Shown: positions 1 to 8,315, counted from the first letter of the stretch. The stretch is 64,000 bases of DNA from Lentibacillus saliphilus (GCF_019093865.1 NZ_JABJXD010000001.1:620001-684000), one strand, 5' to 3'. Notes: generated by a model not told the origin, from the sequence alone. Translations and numbers: made by a program.

Positions 1-2
1 AA

Positions 3-131
3 GCGGGCGACTCATCCAGTTTACAACCGTCCGAAAATCTTTTCATTCAGGTCAAACGCATCCAACAAAAGGGCGGCTTTGGAATGTGGTGGTTTTTGAA
101 TGGCGAAAGTTGCTTAGAAAAGGTCATATGA
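3..131 (+). CDS. C-terminal end of a gene cut by the window edge, possibly an ABC ATP-binding subunit
   Basis: One frame is open from the left edge to a TGA at 129-131. Its 42 residues (containing PSENLFIQVKRI) resemble the tail that ABC ATPase subunits carry before a co-transcribed permease. The frame overlaps the first 46 bases of the permease in another frame, and its stop forms an ATGA overlap with an internal ATG at 128. Only the tail is visible, so the family is inferred from position and general look. It could also be a chance open frame. Confidence 0.35.
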   Translation, partial: AGDSSSLQPSENLFIQVKRIQQKGGFGMWWFLNGESCLEKVI

Positions 132-1429
132 TAAACGTTTTAACCTTCACCCTGATAGTCATTGTCGGCGGCTACTTTTTTCTCCATCATGCTGAAACGA
201 AAAAAGAAACAACTTACATCGACGGGTTGAATCAAGAAGTGAATGGGATTCAACGTGAATTGATCCCAATATTTGAAGAATCGTTAGCGGGTTATAAAGC
301 TGAATTAGAGCATGCAGATGACGACATTTATCAAGAGGAGCTTCATGATTACATTGAAGGACATGAGGAAGCAATTCATTTGTATCAGAAACAGGTGGCT
401 GTCATCCAAAAAGGAATCAAAGGCTATGAGTCAGAAAACTGGAAGCCTTTCTACGAGCAACAACTCTTTAGAATCAAACTGTTTAACGGTGAATTTGATG
501 AACCTCTAAACCATATTGGTCATAGCTTTACTGGAATGGAATTTCAGAGTGGTGTAAGTCTTAAAAAAACGAAATGGTTAATGGAAAGAGACATTCAGCC
601 CATATTTCCAGGTGATTACACACTCACCATACATGATGAATGGCCGGGAACCCCCCAAGGTGAAATCGCCCGTGCCGATTGGGAAGGGCAAAATCACAAA
701 GTCAATGCGAGTGGGCTGTACAGCTTGTTTCACTTCTATGAGTACTATATCTATCTTGCGCTGATCGTACTGTTTCTGTTTTTACTTGGAACGGGGATGT
801 CGTCAGAGCGGGGCAAGCAAAGCACCATACACTTTTTGCGCACACAACCGATATCCGGAAGTACATTGTTTCTTGGCAAAGTCATATGTTCGGCATTAGT
901 GGTCACAGGCATATTTTTGGGAGTCGTGTTGTTCATCTTCCTCTTAGGAGCGATTTTTAATCGATTAGGCGACTGGAATTACCCTATTTTACATTACGAT
1001 ACGTTAAGTGAATCCACCGCAGTCGACTATACGGGATTCATAGCCGATGATCAAAGCTACGGATTTCATTTTATACCGCTGGGAAATTACTTACTACAGT
1101 GTTTGATACTACTCTTTTTGGCAGCTGTATTCGTGATGGTCATGGCGAACTTTTTATCGTTATGGGCTAAAAACACGACCGCTGTCATGACGCTGACCCT
1201 GATCATCGTAATCGGTGGTTACGTTGGAAGCATCGAATATATATCCGAATGGGCGTACCTGTCTCCGTTCACATACTTGGACATTATGAAAGTCGCAAAT
1301 GGCGCGTTGGCCACACAATTTGATCAATCGTTGATCAATAGCTATGTAGGCTCAGTGAGCTTGGGCGTGTCCGCATTGGTATTGATCGCCCTTGGGTATG
1401 TTAAGGAAAAAATGAAGAGGAAAGCTTGA
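86..1429 (+). CDS. ABC-2 type transporter permease
   Basis: A 447-residue integral membrane protein. A basic cytoplasmic start (FEWRKLLRKG) precedes a first membrane segment at about residues 16-34. A long extracytoplasmic loop rich in E, K and Q spans about 40-210. Four or five further segments lie at about 213-235, 262-288, 335-362, 370-392 and 423-440. This is the architecture of ABC-2 export permeases that work with a separate ATPase. The GTG at 86 is preferred because it keeps the canonical basic N-terminus. An ATG at 128, with GAAAAGG seven bases upstream, is a credible alternative that would cut into the first segment. The frame stays open to the window edge, so a longer protein cannot be excluded. 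The substrate is unknown. Confidence 0.75.
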   Translation: MVVFEWRKLLRKGHMINVLTFTLIVIVGGYFFLHHAETKKETTYIDGLNQEVNGIQRELIPIFEESLAGYKAELEHADDDIYQEELHDYIEGHEEAIHLYQKQVAVIQKGIKGYESENWKPFYEQQLFRIKLFNGEFDEPLNHIGHSFTGMEFQSGVSLKKTKWLMERDIQPIFPGDYTLTIHDEWPGTPQGEIARADWEGQNHKVNASGLYSLFHFYEYYIYLALIVLFLFLLGTGMSSERGKQSTIHFLRTQPISGSTLFLGKVICSALVVTGIFLGVVLFIFLLGAIFNRLGDWNYPILHYDTLSESTAVDYTGFIADDQSYGFHFIPLGNYLLQCLILLFLAAVFVMVMANFLSLWAKNTTAVMTLTLIIVIGGYVGSIEYISEWAYLSPFTYLDIMKVANGALATQFDQSLINSYVGSVSLGVSALVLIALGYVKEKMKRKA

Positions 1430-1498
1430 ACGAGTTGGGGAAACGTATAAAAGCAGGGCTGTACAAAGCAGCCTCACGTTTGTTTCCCCCCTTAGTCA

Positions 1499-1815
1499 TT
1501 GATTATTATAGCACCGATCCTCATCTATACACTTTCTATAAATTTAGCTCTGGTAGGTTGTGCGGCATTCATTCAGGCTGCCCTAGTAGCTGAGAAAAAA
1601 GAAAAAAACACATTACGCGGTTTATTGTTATCTCAGCTACCATAGCTGAAATCTTTATTGGTAAAAGTGCTCTATCAGCTACTGTAACCGTTATAGCTGT
1701 CGTATTAACCCTAGCATTTAGTGACTTCCAAGTTCCGAATCCCCCTTTGTTTATACTAAGTGTTTTAATATGTATCACTATATTTATTTCTATTAGGAGT
1801 TTCTTAGGGGTAATT
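1499..1815 (+). pseudogene. Decayed ABC-2 permease fragment
   Basis: Two frames together spell an ABC-2 permease core. The first, about 1499-1633, reads a membrane segment and then the typical AEKKEKNTLRGLLLSQ stretch before a stop. The second, about 1636-1815, continues with TIAEIFIGKSALSATVTV and two hydrophobic segments. In intact relatives these are contiguous, so a frameshift near 1635 is inferred. N- and C-terminal parts are missing. The fragment lies directly downstream of an intact permease and directly upstream of an AT-rich module, so it may mark where that module entered. It is NatB/YhaP-like in style, and the exact family is uncertain. Confidence 0.7.
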
Positions 1816-1868
1816 AGAAAAATATGGTATTATTTACATATATATTGCCGAGAAAAGGTGGAATTTAA

Positions 1869-2036
1869 ATGGAAATTACATTTGGTGACATTATTGGGTA
1901 TGTATTTACTTTCGTTGTTGGTTTTGTATCAGGTGGCTTAACACTTAAATTTGTTAGTACGAACAAGTCAAAAGTACAGCAGAATAATAACACTACATTA
2001 GGTGATATAGTTGGCGGTAGCAAAAATGAAAAATAA
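1869..2036 (+). CDS. 55-residue single-span membrane protein heading the ABC-3C module
   Basis: This small gene is preceded by AAAAGGTGG seven bases before its ATG. The product has one membrane segment at about residues 6-27 (FGDIIGYVFTFVVGFVSGG), a short basic stretch, an N-rich linker and the tail LGDIVGGSKNEK. Its last 11 bases overlap the start of the next gene, so translation is probably coupled. The tail GD-x-VGG resembles the GN-x-VGGD motif at the start of the next protein. That suggests both bind the same partner or surface, which is inference. I do not recognise the family. Membrane anchoring of the downstream complex is a plausible role. Confidence 0.6.
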   Translation: MEITFGDIIGYVFTFVVGFVSGGLTLKFVSTNKSKVQQNNNTTLGDIVGGSKNEK

Positions 2037-2538
2037 AATAGTAAAACAAACAGGCAATTGGGTAGGTGGAGACCAAATTGCTGGAGATAAAAAAGTTTAC
2101 ATAGTTAAAGAAATTGCAAAAGCAAAAAATGCACTAAGAGACGAACTAGGTTTTGATCCCGATACAGATAAGGAAAATACCACATTAACAAAAAAATTAA
2201 AAGATGGAAAAATTAATGCCGACGCAAGAAGAAGTGCAATTCGTTCAAAATTAAAATCTTTAAAACTTCTATTAAAGATGTGTAAGTCTGATCATGGCAA
2301 GAAAGTTGTTGCTGATTTATACGACAACCTTATTACCGTTATAGAAACTAGATATTTATTTAACATGAACGAAGGCGAACATCTAAAAGCGAATATGGAT
2401 CAAATATATGGGGAATTCACCTTTCTGGTAAAAAAATATGAAGATATGATCGACTTAGATGAAGCTTTTATTTCGGGACTATTATATATAGCAACTTCTA
2501 ATTGTGCTATTAAATGGACTATAGGAGACGCATCATGA
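2026..2538 (+). CDS. ABC-3C system C-terminal-domain (CTD) type component
   Basis: A 170-residue soluble protein. It opens with a glycine/aspartate motif, GNWVGGDQIAGDK (about residues 10-22), found at the head of several conflict-system proteins. A basic helical middle (about 40-95) and an acidic helical C-terminal half follow. Position and size fit the first of the three standard components of ABC-three-component systems (CTD, middle component, DUF2326-type ATPase). The start at ATG 2026 is chosen over the TTG at 2011 because it sits just past the overlap with the small membrane gene. The stop forms an ATGA overlap with the next gene. Assignment rests on operon context more than on a diagnostic residue. 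Confidence 0.6.
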   Translation: MKNKIVKQTGNWVGGDQIAGDKKVYIVKEIAKAKNALRDELGFDPDTDKENTTLTKKLKDGKINADARRSAIRSKLKSLKLLLKMCKSDHGKKVVADLYDNLITVIETRYLFNMNEGEHLKANMDQIYGEFTFLVKKYEDMIDLDEAFISGLLYIATSNCAIKWTIGDAS

Positions 2539-2876
2539 GCAATACACTAATGGTTATTAATAGAACGGAAGATTGGTTTATCCCTGATGATGCACACCTA
2601 GACCCTTTTTATTTGGGAATTCTTTTAATGGAAAAACTATCAACAAGACAAAAAGCGGGTTTGAAATATAATAGATTAAACCTTATTATTACTCTTACAG
2701 AAAAGAAGAATATGAAGGTTATCGAGACATTAGATAAAGCTATTTTAATGTTATTTAGTAGATCACTCATTCTTATAGAAGAAAGTAACAAAAAAGGCAC
2801 AGCAAAATTGTTCATATCCGATCAAGGATTAAAGGTACTTGAACAATATAGGAAGGAAATCCAAAATGCATATTAA
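2535..2876 (+). CDS. ABC-3C system middle component, winged-helix-like
   Basis: A 113-residue protein started by the ATG at 2535, seven bases after AGGAG and overlapping the previous stop (ATGA). Predominantly helical, it ends in a region (about residues 60-113) with the look of a winged helix. It overlaps the ATPase gene by 11 bases. In ABC-3C systems a short middle component of this size sits between the CTD protein and the ATPase and is thought to link them. That family knowledge plus order supports the call, and I see no catalytic motif. An internal ATG at 2514 in the same frame lacks a good binding site. Confidence 0.6.
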   Translation: MSNTLMVINRTEDWFIPDDAHLDPFYLGILLMEKLSTRQKAGLKYNRLNLIITLTEKKNMKVIETLDKAILMLFSRSLILIEESNKKGTAKLFISDQGLKVLEQYRKEIQNAY

Positions 2877-4743
2877 TAAGATAAAAGTTCGTGGTGAATT
2901 AGAATTAGAGCAAGAGTTCGGAAGATTTAATGTAATTTTAGGGGAAAATAAAACTGGTAAATCAACTTTAATGAACCTAATTATTTATGCATTAGGAACA
3001 AGAGTTGAGAATTTCATAGATGAAATAAAATATGGAAGATGTAAACAAGTGGAATTAGATGTTAAGTGTAAAAGCGGAAGAAAATTTAAATTTATTAGAT
3101 CCTTGCCAAAATCTGAAATTATAACGGTGATCCCACTTGATGAAAACAACCGCGAAGTAGATGATGGCATTTTGGTTTTTGATTTACCTGAGTTTTCCGA
3201 TTATATTTTAACTGAAGAAGGCTATAGTGTACATCAAATTCCCTATGGATCCAATAAGAATGCAGCCCTAAGAATTTATTTCTTATTAAGAGCTATTTTT
3301 GTAGATCAAAATACAAATGCTGCTCAAATTTTTGCTAACTTAGGTGGAGATAATAATTATTACATAAATAACCAAAAGCTAATAAAAAAAGCAATAATTG
3401 AGGAGTTTTTAGGCAAAGAAAATCATAGCCTACAAAAATTAAGAGTTGAATTGCAATCCTTATTAAAAGATAGAAATGAAGAAAACGCAAAACTGAAAAT
3501 AATTAACGAAATCATTGACAAAGATATAGATGAATTTGATTTTTTAAAAAAGAACTTGAAAAGCATGGAAACAGAGCTATTAACAATTCAAAATCAAAAG
3601 GAAGAGCTATCACATGCTAAAAGCGAAAAATTATTAGAATTAAATAGTGTTAATGATGACCATATACAAAATGAAATATTACATCTAGGAAATACTAAAG
3701 AGGTTACTTCAGAGAAACTCCTTGAATTAAAATTAGAACTCTTTGACACCAAAGATATTATAAAGAACTTAAATAATGAAGTAGACAAATATAAAAAAAT
3801 GATTGTTGCGAGACAATTAATTACAAAAATCCCCGTTGATAGCTGTCCAATTTGTTTGACTGATATAGATGTAAACATTTTTAGCAAAAAAGAGGATGAC
3901 ACATGTCCTTTTTGTAATAATACAAATAGCAATGATCAAATCTATGAAAATATTGGGTACTTTAGAATGTTAAATGAATCAAAAATTGAAGCAGAAAAAC
4001 TTGAAGGAGAAATTGGTGAAGAAATAAAAATCCTAAATGAGAAACTTAAAATTATTAACAATCAAACAAAAAAACTACGCAATGAAGAATTAAAACAGAA
4101 CAATGAAACAAAAAATGCTATTGAAGAAATTATTAATAATATAAAACAAAGATATGAATACTTAATATTTATGGAAGAAAAGTATAAAATCTTTATAAAA
4201 AACTTGAAACAATCTAATTCCATAAAAGATAGAAAAAAAGAGCTTACCGTAGATATATCCGAAGTAAGAGAAAATTTAACTGAACTTGAAAGTGATAATT
4301 CTACAGCAGAAATAAGTAAAATTGAAAAGTGGGAAGAATTATTATTCAATACATTAGGATATATTTATAAAGATGTTGATGACGTTAGATTAAATAATAA
4401 TTTTCTGCCTATAGTTGATAATACCGAAATTTCAAAAGTTTCGAGCGCTAGCTTCAAAGTTGCAACTAGGTTAGCCTATGTACTTTCCCTTTTAAAACTA
4501 CAAGATTATAAAAATATTAATCACCTTGGTTTTGTATTATTCGATTCACCAAAAGATAAGGATTTAGATTCAGATAAATATTATAGATTTTTAGAGAAAG
4601 TTAAAAACTTAAAAACTGGGCAAGTCATATTAAGTGGTAGTAGTAAAGAAAAAGGACTTTATGAGAGTTTATTTTCTAATGACGAAATTATATTGGATTT
4701 AGAAGAAGGCAGTAAACTACTACAAAAAAAAGCAACCTTATAG
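2866..4743 (+). CDS. DUF2326-like ABC/SMC-type ATPase of an ABC-3C system
   Basis: A 625-residue RecF/Rad50-like ATPase. Walker A is GENKTGKST at residues 26-34. Long coiled-coil arms rich in E, K, N and L run from about 185 to 500. At their middle sits a zinc-hook-like pair, CPIC (about 326) and CPFC (about 346). The C-terminal head has a Walker B-like strand GFVLFDSP (about 555-562) with a D-loop aspartate and an SGSS switch strand. The ATG at 2866 follows AGGAAGG. The gene ends an overlapping four-gene operon and is followed by a hairpin terminator at 5101-5150. Related systems are predicted to sense nucleoprotein or invader state and to act in conflict. Strong AT bias against the flanks suggests horizontal transfer. 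Confidence 0.75.
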   Translation: MHINKIKVRGELELEQEFGRFNVILGENKTGKSTLMNLIIYALGTRVENFIDEIKYGRCKQVELDVKCKSGRKFKFIRSLPKSEIITVIPLDENNREVDDGILVFDLPEFSDYILTEEGYSVHQIPYGSNKNAALRIYFLLRAIFVDQNTNAAQIFANLGGDNNYYINNQKLIKKAIIEEFLGKENHSLQKLRVELQSLLKDRNEENAKLKIINEIIDKDIDEFDFLKKNLKSMETELLTIQNQKEELSHAKSEKLLELNSVNDDHIQNEILHLGNTKEVTSEKLLELKLELFDTKDIIKNLNNEVDKYKKMIVARQLITKIPVDSCPICLTDIDVNIFSKKEDDTCPFCNNTNSNDQIYENIGYFRMLNESKIEAEKLEGEIGEEIKILNEKLKIINNQTKKLRNEELKQNNETKNAIEEIINNIKQRYEYLIFMEEKYKIFIKNLKQSNSIKDRKKELTVDISEVRENLTELESDNSTAEISKIEKWEELLFNTLGYIYKDVDDVRLNNNFLPIVDNTEISKVSSASFKVATRLAYVLSLLKLQDYKNINHLGFVLFDSPKDKDLDSDKYYRFLEKVKNLKTGQVILSGSSKEKGLYESLFSNDEIILDLEEGSKLLQKKATL

Positions 4744-5315
4744 CCTTTTTAAACTAATTCATGAAATCGGGGCTTTGTCAAATAAAGTGTGTAAGTGTCA
4801 TTTTACACAAGGTACTTTAACACTCTATCTTTTAGCTCATCTTGAAGAGGAAGTTGGTTCATAACCATTGCCTAGTTTTGGATATGTCCACTTTCCCATT
4901 TGGCTTCGGGTTCTTTTACACTCCCTTATTTTTATTTTTGATGAGGTTCACCGTACCGGTTTGTAGGGTAAAATAAAAGCAAGACACTAATTAGTATACT
5001 TACGATTATGTTTATTATATTTTTACATCCATCTGGTTTAACCAATTGTACCATCTTTTTTACCGCTTTTTCTAATGTATTAATACTTTTTCAAAAGAAG
5101 AAAAAGCCTATTACCTTTTCCCTTTCGGCAAAGGCATTAGGCTTTTTTTCAGCAATTGCACCTGGTCACAAGGAAGGGTGACAAATCAGGTGTATAAACT
5201 TAAAATGCCCCCAAAATCCCCAATCAATTCCATTTTATTTTACTTTTGTAAAGCAAACATAGTAGGCATAAATTGATGTTAGCCTCACAAAAGAATCATG
5301 GTATTTATCAACTTT
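4744..5315. other. AT-rich convergent intergenic region
   Basis: This lies between the ATPase and the TIR gene, which converge. Near 4772-4800 is a stretch (TTTGTCAAATAAAGTGTGTA) that reminds me of IS256-type element ends, but no transposase is readable. On the minus strand, 4932-5054 could encode a 40-residue peptide with one membrane segment, without a convincing ribosome site. A terminator hairpin occupies 5101-5150. Nothing else is recognisable. Confidence 0.4.
5101..5150 (+). terminator. Terminator of the ABC-3C operon
   Basis: AAAGCCTA pairs with TAGGCTTT. Inside it CCTTT pairs with AAAGG, and a run of T follows. The orientation fits the end of the ABC-3C transcript about 360 bases after the ATPase stop. 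Confidence 0.7.
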
Positions 5316-6134
5316 TTATTTAGGCAATTCACTCACATCTCTGATCTGCGTTACAGGTACTCTTCTGAATTCTTGATCTTTTATTTCTCTCATAAGGTCA
5401 ACAATGTACGATTTGTTATCAACTTTGGGAATTGTAAATATCAGATGATTAACGAATCCGGGAGTAATCCCGGTATCTTTTCCTATGTAAAATCCATTTA
5501 AAGACTCTCCATTTGGAAGTTCTTTTACCTTAGGGTAAAAGTTTGATGCAAACATCCCTCCACCTGACATTGTAAGACTTCCTTCATTTTGTTTAACATT
5601 AGCCATAACTATAAATCGACAAATAGGTTCATAAAATGTCTGTGCGTAAACATAGAAATGAATCTTTCTATTATCCTGACTTTCTTCATTAAGTGCATAA
5701 GCAACTATGTTTTCATAGGGCTTATACTCTTCCGGCGTTAGTCTCCCATTTCTTACTAAATCAACCATTTGTCTTAAAGTCATATCAAACCCATTATGGT
5801 ACATATCTAGGTATAGCTTCTGGGTAATAATAGCTGGTACTTCTACATTAGTCATTTTTATGGGTACAAACAGAACGTTGTGTTTACTTTCCCTCATAAT
5901 TGCATTCTGCCATTCAAGTTTAACCATTTCGCTTTTTAAACTATTTTCTGATATAAAAAAGAAAAATACCTTGCACTTTTCTAAGCCTTTGCTCATTTCA
6001 TCTATAATACCTTGACCTGGTTGAATCGACCAATCATCGAAAAAAATATTTTCCTCTCCAAAAACTTCTTTTAACCCATGAGCAATAGGGCCAACAATTG
6101 GTTTATCTTTATGTTGATGACTTAAAAATATCAA
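5316..6134 (-). CDS. TIR-domain protein with an unassigned C-terminal domain
   Basis: A 272-residue soluble protein. Residues 1-125 have the TIR pattern: an N-terminal strand FLSHQHKD, a DDW loop (33-35), a strand KVFFFFIS (54-61), and SEMVKLEWQNA with Glu74 where NAD-cleaving TIR domains carry their catalytic glutamate. Residues about 140-272 form a second, mainly beta domain (FYVYAQTFYEPI, GEVPN-like loops) that I do not recognise and that may be a sensor or partner-binding module. The TTG start at 6134 is eight bases after GGAAGGTG. A broken HTH gene lies upstream on the same strand and the ABC-3C module converges on it. NAD depletion on infection is the family-based guess, untested here. 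Confidence 0.7.
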   Translation of the reverse strand: MIFLSHQHKDKPIVGPIAHGLKEVFGEENIFFDDWSIQPGQGIIDEMSKGLEKCKVFFFFISENSLKSEMVKLEWQNAIMRESKHNVLFVPIKMTNVEVPAIITQKLYLDMYHNGFDMTLRQMVDLVRNGRLTPEEYKPYENIVAYALNEESQDNRKIHFYVYAQTFYEPICRFIVMANVKQNEGSLTMSGGGMFASNFYPKVKELPNGESLNGFYIGKDTGITPGFVNHLIFTIPKVDNKSYIVDLMREIKDQEFRRVPVTQIRDVSELPK

Positions 6135-6222
6135 AGCTATTCACCTTCCTCATTTTTTAAAAATCAAACATCCTATTTCACCCTAATTACGTTAGTCTTG
6201 AGGTAGTATCTTTATTATTATG

Positions 6223-6574
6223 TCAGATGACCTCTATTTCCAAGTCATTATCATTGAACTCCTTTTGGTCTTGTTCTGTAAACAAAGATGCCTCACCATT
6301 TGTAAAGCGTTGCAGGACTGCTTCAACATTTATCACATCATATATCTCTTGTTCAATTACTTCCATAACAATGGCATCCATCTTGACCTCTTTAAATGAT
6401 ATGCCTACTTTTCTCAGCAAAGTCTCTGTTTCAACCAAGTTCAGCTTCAATGACAATGCTATACGAAATACCAGGATTGCACTTCTCTTGATCATTAATA
6501 TACCTACTAAGGGCTGATTTTTTTATTTGGCTCCGTCTCGATGTAGTAGCTTGTGTTATATCTTTTTCAAACAT
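6223..6574 (-). pseudogene. HTH regulator gene with an apparent frameshift
   Basis: Two overlapping frames make one protein. Frame one starts at ATG 6574 and reads an HTH-like segment (RRSQIKKSALSRYINDQEK) before a stop at 6431-6433. Frame two ends at 6223 and carries RIALSLKLNLVETETLLRK followed by an acidic tail. That segment order (HTH, then the LNL-ET-LL-KAG block, then a helix with YD-I) is usual for small Xre-type regulators of about 115-130 residues. A one-base shift near 6445-6475 would join them. The 90-residue second frame could be translated alone from ATG 6495, but it lacks a clear ribosome site. It sits 88 bases upstream of the TIR gene, so it probably once regulated it. Confidence 0.5.
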
Positions 6575-6683
6575 TAATTGTTCTATATGACGTAGTACTT
6601 ATGTATGATCCAAATTTAATATACCATTATTTACCTATTATTTGGCTATTATTTGGCTATTTTTACCGTTTTTGTTTCAACAA

Positions 6684-6735
6684 AAAACCTGTATAAATAA
6701 GATCACACATGCTCTTACTTACACAGGTTTTTTAT
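6684..6735. terminator. Long hairpin terminator
   Basis: AAAAACCTGT and ACAGGTTTTT form the base of a hairpin. The stem continues through TAA-TAAG pairs and is flanked by A and T runs, so it can work on both strands. It closes the transcript of the lipoprotein gene that ends at 6756. Confidence 0.75.
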
Positions 6736-6755
6736 AACATTCTATAAAGGATAAA

Positions 6756-7376
6756 CTAATATTTTTCCAGATATTCTATAATAGAGGCTGCAGCATTTTG
6801 AGTATCGTCCATTTCTAAATCATTGGAAGTCGTTTGCAATATGTTGATAATTAAATTCTTATAACTTAAAGCTATTATTTCGTTATTCGCTAGTTCCTTA
6901 TTGATGTCGTATCCATGGCTAACATTATAGAAAACCATATCGCTGCCAATATAAGACTCAGTGTATGCAATTGTAATCGTTAGTAACCTATTTTCATCTT
7001 CATTCTCGTAATAGTACATTTCTTGCGTAGGTTCAAGAGGGCTTAATTCACCACTTGTTGTTAGCCAACCACGTTTACTAAAAGTGAGATTTTCATCAAC
7101 TCTTATCGCATCTATTCCACCTGAACTTCCTCTAAAGTGATATCCGTCTATTTTTACTTCATTAGAAAAACCTTCATACAGCCTCTGATACGTAGCATAG
7201 TCCAATATTTCTTCTGTGTTCCTTTTAATGTCAATAGGATCTTTTACGCCGTTAGTATGTACAGCACTTTTTGAGTGGGGTGAATTAACAACTTTATCCG
7301 TGCTATTATCGATACGAAAACAAGCTGATAGTAGTAATAGCAATAATAAAATAAATATCATAACGTATTTCTTCAT
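6756..7376 (-). CDS. Predicted lipoprotein of unknown function
   Basis: A 206-residue secreted lipoprotein. A basic start (MKKY), a long leucine run and a lipobox LSAC place the modified cysteine at residue 19. The mature part is polar, with an acidic central region (YYYENEDENRLLTITI) and no repeat or catalytic motif that I can see. The ATG at 7376 is preferred to the one at 7385, because AGGGGATG then sits at normal spacing. It has the same AT-rich character as the adjacent TIR gene and probably belongs to the same acquired island. Function unknown. Confidence 0.7.
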   Translation of the reverse strand: MKKYVMIFILLLLLLLSACFRIDNSTDKVVNSPHSKSAVHTNGVKDPIDIKRNTEEILDYATYQRLYEGFSNEVKIDGYHFRGSSGGIDAIRVDENLTFSKRGWLTTSGELSPLEPTQEMYYYENEDENRLLTITIAYTESYIGSDMVFYNVSHGYDINKELANNEIIALSYKNLIINILQTTSNDLEMDDTQNAAASIIEYLEKY

Positions 7377-7481
7377 ATCACACATCCCCTTTTTTTGGAA
7401 ATATCCCCCAAAAAGAGTATAACATTTTAAATAATTTAAATAAAAAAAGAGGAGGTGGGGATTAACCTCCGTTGCCCCCCA

Positions 7482-8213
7482 TCACCCTCCCCAAACAAGC
7501 CCTTCCCTCGCCAACTGAATCGGTCCATTAAAATAGGCCGCTGCTTCTTCAACAAGCTGTTCTCTGTTTCCGTATTGTGGTAAGTGACTTAAGATCAATT
7601 CACCGACATCAGCGTCTCGGGCGATTTGTCCGCCTTCTGCGCTTGTCATATGGCCTGCATTTGTTCCGTCCTGATGGGCATAAAAGTTACAATCAACGAC
7701 GAGGAGGTCTGCACCTTTGGTAAACTCAGACCACGATTCCTGGTAGGCTGTGTCTGCTGTGTAGACGATCGTTTTGTCGCCGTCTGATATGCGCATGCCA
7801 TAGCACGGAGCGGGGTGTATTGTTTTTAAAAAGGATATGGTGAATGGGCCGACCGACAACGCCTCTGTTGGATCATAGGCTATCCCTTGTGTCATCTGAT
7901 AGGTTAACGCTTTGAACCCGTCTTGATCGTCGGTATGGCCATAAATCGGTAGAACCGCTACATCCGCTTCTAAAAAGGATTGCACAAGTCGAGCGTATTG
8001 AAGCACACCGACATCTGCTATGTGATCTTGATGATAATGGGAAATAATGACCGCATCAATGTCTGATAATGCTTTGTATGCTTGGAGACGCGACAGTGCG
8101 CCACTTCCAGCATCCACGAGCAGCGTAAAGCCGTCCTTCTCTAAAAGATAGGCAGATGTAGCACTTTCTGGAGCGGGAAAGCCACCCCAATATCCGATAA
8201 CTGTCCATTTCAT
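7482..8213 (-). CDS. yhfI: YhfI-like metallo-beta-lactamase-fold hydrolase
   Basis: A 243-residue cytoplasmic hydrolase of the metallo-beta-lactamase superfamily, RNase Z-like branch. The zinc motif HYHQDH is at residues 59-64, with further ligand candidates in GMRISDGDKTIVYTADTAYQ, AGHMTS and LSHLPQYG. The opening KWTVIGYWGGFPAPESATS is characteristic of Bacillus YhfI. GGAGG lies eight bases before the ATG. It is divergent from the tiny yhfH gene, an arrangement also seen in Bacillus. The substrate is not known; the fold predicts hydrolysis of a phosphoester or similar bond. It marks return to the core chromosome after the AT-rich island. Confidence 0.85.
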   Translation of the reverse strand: MKWTVIGYWGGFPAPESATSAYLLEKDGFTLLVDAGSGALSRLQAYKALSDIDAVIISHYHQDHIADVGVLQYARLVQSFLEADVAVLPIYGHTDDQDGFKALTYQMTQGIAYDPTEALSVGPFTISFLKTIHPAPCYGMRISDGDKTIVYTADTAYQESWSEFTKGADLLVVDCNFYAHQDGTNAGHMTSAEGGQIARDADVGELILSHLPQYGNREQLVEEAAAYFNGPIQLAREGLVWGG

Positions 8214-8254
8214 TGTTCATTCCTCCAAATATTGGTTTTTGTTGTAACACACTA

Positions 8255-8284
8255 TTGACATTATTCATACTGTTATACTACAAT
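8255..8284 (+). promoter_or_regulatory. SigA-type promoter for yhfH
   Basis: TTGACA at 8255-8260 and TACAAT at 8279-8284 are separated by 18 bases and lie about 30 bases before the yhfH start. This is a consensus-like vegetative promoter. Confidence 0.65.
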
Positions 8285-8315
8285 ACTTTTAACGAACTAA
8301 AGGAGGCTGCCCTTT

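Noticed and set aside
4772-4870. Remnant of an IS256-type element
   Set aside because: Only a short end-like stretch is seen. No transposase frame or second end supports it.
4932-5054. A 40-codon minus-strand membrane peptide
   Set aside because: No ribosome site, in a very AT-rich spacer. Mentioned in the gap entry only.
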